Shown here one piece after another: positions 5,107 through 5,719 of a DNA stretch of 5,719 nt. The notes below the pieces were generated by a model. The model saw nothing but the letters and a program-made list of their open reading frames with translations, did no database searches and was not told the DNA's origin. Position 1 is the first letter of the stretch. Each line of letters begins with the position of its first letter. The stretch comes from CAZCAQ01 sp964496905 (GTDB lineage: Bacteria; Patescibacteriota; WWE3; UBA101185; UBA10185), in NCBI GenBank assembly GCA_964496905.1, contig CAZCAQ010000020.1, forward strand, positions 1 to 5,719, written 5' to 3'. A program made the translations under genes and the position numbers.

Positions 5107-5263
5107 TTCTAACCTTCCAAAGTGAGATTTTTGAATAATAGCAAACAATTCAGTTTTCTGAAATATCGAAGCTAGAAACAATAAATGTTTCTAAGTTGCC
5201 CAATTCCATCTATAAATATAAATAGCCAGTAGTTGTACACCTACATTACTTTGTATACGGAAT
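5107..5263. other. Intergenic stretch with two hairpins and possible gene remnant
   Basis: No gene of credible length is visible. Two inverted repeats sit side by side: TAGAAACA/TGTTTCTA (5173-5193, 8-bp arms, 5-nt loop) and TTCAG/CTGAA (5149-5162, 4-nt loop). Neither has a T-run. On the minus strand a 19-codon frame (5150-5209, MELGNLETFIVSSFDISEN) overlaps a 22-codon frame in another register (YWLFIFIDGIGQL). Neither has an SD. These could be scraps of a further decayed array gene, or chance. Confidence 0.3.
5135..5143 (-). promoter_or_regulatory. Extended -10 for the frameshifted gene
   Basis: TGCTATTAT on the minus strand fits TGnTATTAT, with no good -35 at 17 nt. Transcription would start about 22 nt before the ATG, the same leader length as for the gene at 1883-2134. 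Confidence 0.45.
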
Positions 5264-5302
5264 AAAAAAGCGCCTTTATAGATCCCTACAAAGACACTTT
5301 TT
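5264..5302 (-). terminator. Terminator of the 66-residue gene
   Basis: A 16-bp stem in minus-strand RNA (5265-5280 with 5287-5302), with a 6-nt loop and six T at the 3' side. Three positions that are C/A mismatches on the plus strand become G-U pairs on the minus strand, so the hairpin is specific to that direction. It begins 19 nt after the stop of the gene. Confidence 0.85.
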
Positions 5303-5321
5303 ATCGCGCTAGCAACCTAAC

Positions 5322-5522
5322 TCACGACAATTTTATGGTAAATATTAGCAAGTCTCCGTAGACTTTGGGTTCTCCATAAAGTTGAACTAGACGTTCCCGT
5401 TCCACCAAGTTCGAAGTGTGGATTACTACCACATCAGTTCGCTCAAAGCGAAACTCAACTACCCTCTGCGGATCACTAGAAATAGCCGATGCTGCTTCTT
5501 GCATAGTCCAAATATCATTCAT
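5322..5522 (-). CDS. Small protein of the array, 66 residues, unknown function
   Basis: The ATG at 5520-5522 follows AGAGG by 5 nt. The 66-residue product runs helix (MQEAASAISS), strand (QRVVEFRFE), strand (TDVVVIHTSNL), helix (VERERLVQLYG) and strand (DLLIFTIKLS), the shortest and cleanest form of the array fold. TDVVVIHTSNL and YGEP are shared with the frameshifted gene at 4871-5106, the clearest paralogy in the window. It is soluble, with no signal peptide. It has its own extended -10 (5560-5568) and a strong terminator, so it is an independent transcription unit. It is the most upstream array gene seen, and is divergent from the gene starting at 5614. Function unknown. Confidence 0.8.
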   Translation of the reverse strand: MNDIWTMQEAASAISSDPQRVVEFRFERTDVVVIHTSNLVERERLVQLYGEPKVYGDLLIFTIKLS

Positions 5523-5559
5523 CGTATCCTCTCAAAATTGGTTTACCACTGTTGAACAC

Positions 5560-5588
5560 ATACTATCATCACTAATACTTTATATAAA
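5560..5588 (-). promoter_or_regulatory. Promoter of the 66-residue gene
   Basis: On the minus strand the extended -10 TGATAGTAT (5560-5568) has TTTATA (5583-5588, 4 of 6) 17 nt upstream. The leader would be about 30 nt and includes the AGAGG site. Confidence 0.45.
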
Positions 5589-5597
5589 CACATACTT

Positions 5598-5606
5598 TGG
5601 TATTAT
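5598..5606 (+). promoter_or_regulatory. Extended -10 of the 3'-truncated gene
   Basis: TGGTATTAT fits TGnTATTAT and ends 7 nt before the ATG at 5614, so the transcript should start at or next to the start codon. No SD is present. No good -35 is seen at 17-18 nt. Confidence 0.5.
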
Positions 5607-5613
5607 TTAAACA

Positions 5614-5719
5614 ATGAAACTTAACATATTCACCATATTTTTAAGCATTTACAATACTTTACTTGCGTTTTTGATAGTTCTATTTGCTTCATATCTGCAC
5701 ATTGACGTTGTAAAAGCAG
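5614..5719 (+). CDS. N-terminus of a membrane or exported protein (3' truncated by window)
   Basis: From ATG at 5614 the frame is open to the end of the window, giving 35 residues. After MKLN comes a long hydrophobic stretch (IFTIFLSIYNTLLAFLIVLF, residues 5-24), followed by ASYLHIDVVKA. This is a transmembrane helix or an uncleaved signal anchor; a signal peptide cut near residue 25 is possible. The start is supported by an extended -10 just upstream and the absence of a leader, the arrangement seen for tig. The rest of the protein lies outside the window, so the function cannot be told. Confidence 0.6.
   Translation, partial: MKLNIFTIFLSIYNTLLAFLIVLFASYLHIDVVKA

Noticed and set aside
1830..5302. 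Integron-like cassette array with attC sites
   Set aside because: One-direction genes separated by imperfect hairpins suggested it, but the hairpins lack GTTRRRY/RYYYAAC ends, share no core sequence, and carry T-runs. Each gene also has its own promoter. They are terminators.
5416..5610. 64-residue plus-strand open frame
   Set aside because: It is antisense to the well-supported 66-residue gene and its promoter, and has no start signal.
1..5719. CRISPR array or long direct repeats
   Set aside because: No repeated unit with regular spacing was seen on either strand.

Overview
The window is AT-rich bacterial DNA holding three core-type genes, a tRNA and a cluster of small accessory genes. The trigger factor lacks its prolyl-isomerase domain, the core genes have no Shine-Dalgarno (SD) sites, and their starts lie 7-13 nt after extended -10 elements (TGnTAAAAT or TGnTATTAT). 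This would suit a reduced-genome lineage such as the Patescibacteria/CPR, perhaps Saccharibacteria. That placement is inference and no marker gene here proves it.

Positions 1-1828, plus strand: the 3' end of an unidentified gene, then tig (trigger factor) and clpP (protease subunit) as a protein-quality-control operon, then tRNA-Val(GAC) with an encoded CCA end. The usual third partner clpX is absent.

Positions 1829-5522: a run of small minus-strand genes interrupted by one plus-strand alpha/beta-hydrolase gene (3921-4805). The minus genes encode proteins of 83, 153, 83, 95 and 66 residues. Two more are broken: one by a single in-frame TAA (3575-3820), one by a single frameshift (4871-5106). 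Apart from one overlapping pair, each appears to be its own transcription unit with promoter, SD site, small gene and hairpin terminator. Six of the seven products share a pattern: N-terminal helix, two beta strands, helix, usually a last strand. The 66-residue protein and the frameshifted one are visibly homologous. I read this as a diverging tandem family subject to gene birth and decay. Its function is unknown and I recognise no named family.

Positions 5523-5719: a divergent intergenic region, then the first 35 codons of a plus-strand gene whose product begins with a hydrophobic, membrane-targeting segment.

The clearest contrast is in initiation signals. Core-type plus-strand genes have very short or no leaders and no SD, while the small minus-strand genes have leaders of about 20-30 nt and SD sites, often strong. 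Terminator hairpins throughout the cluster pair properly only in minus-strand RNA, because every mismatch on the plus strand is C/A and becomes G-U on the minus strand.
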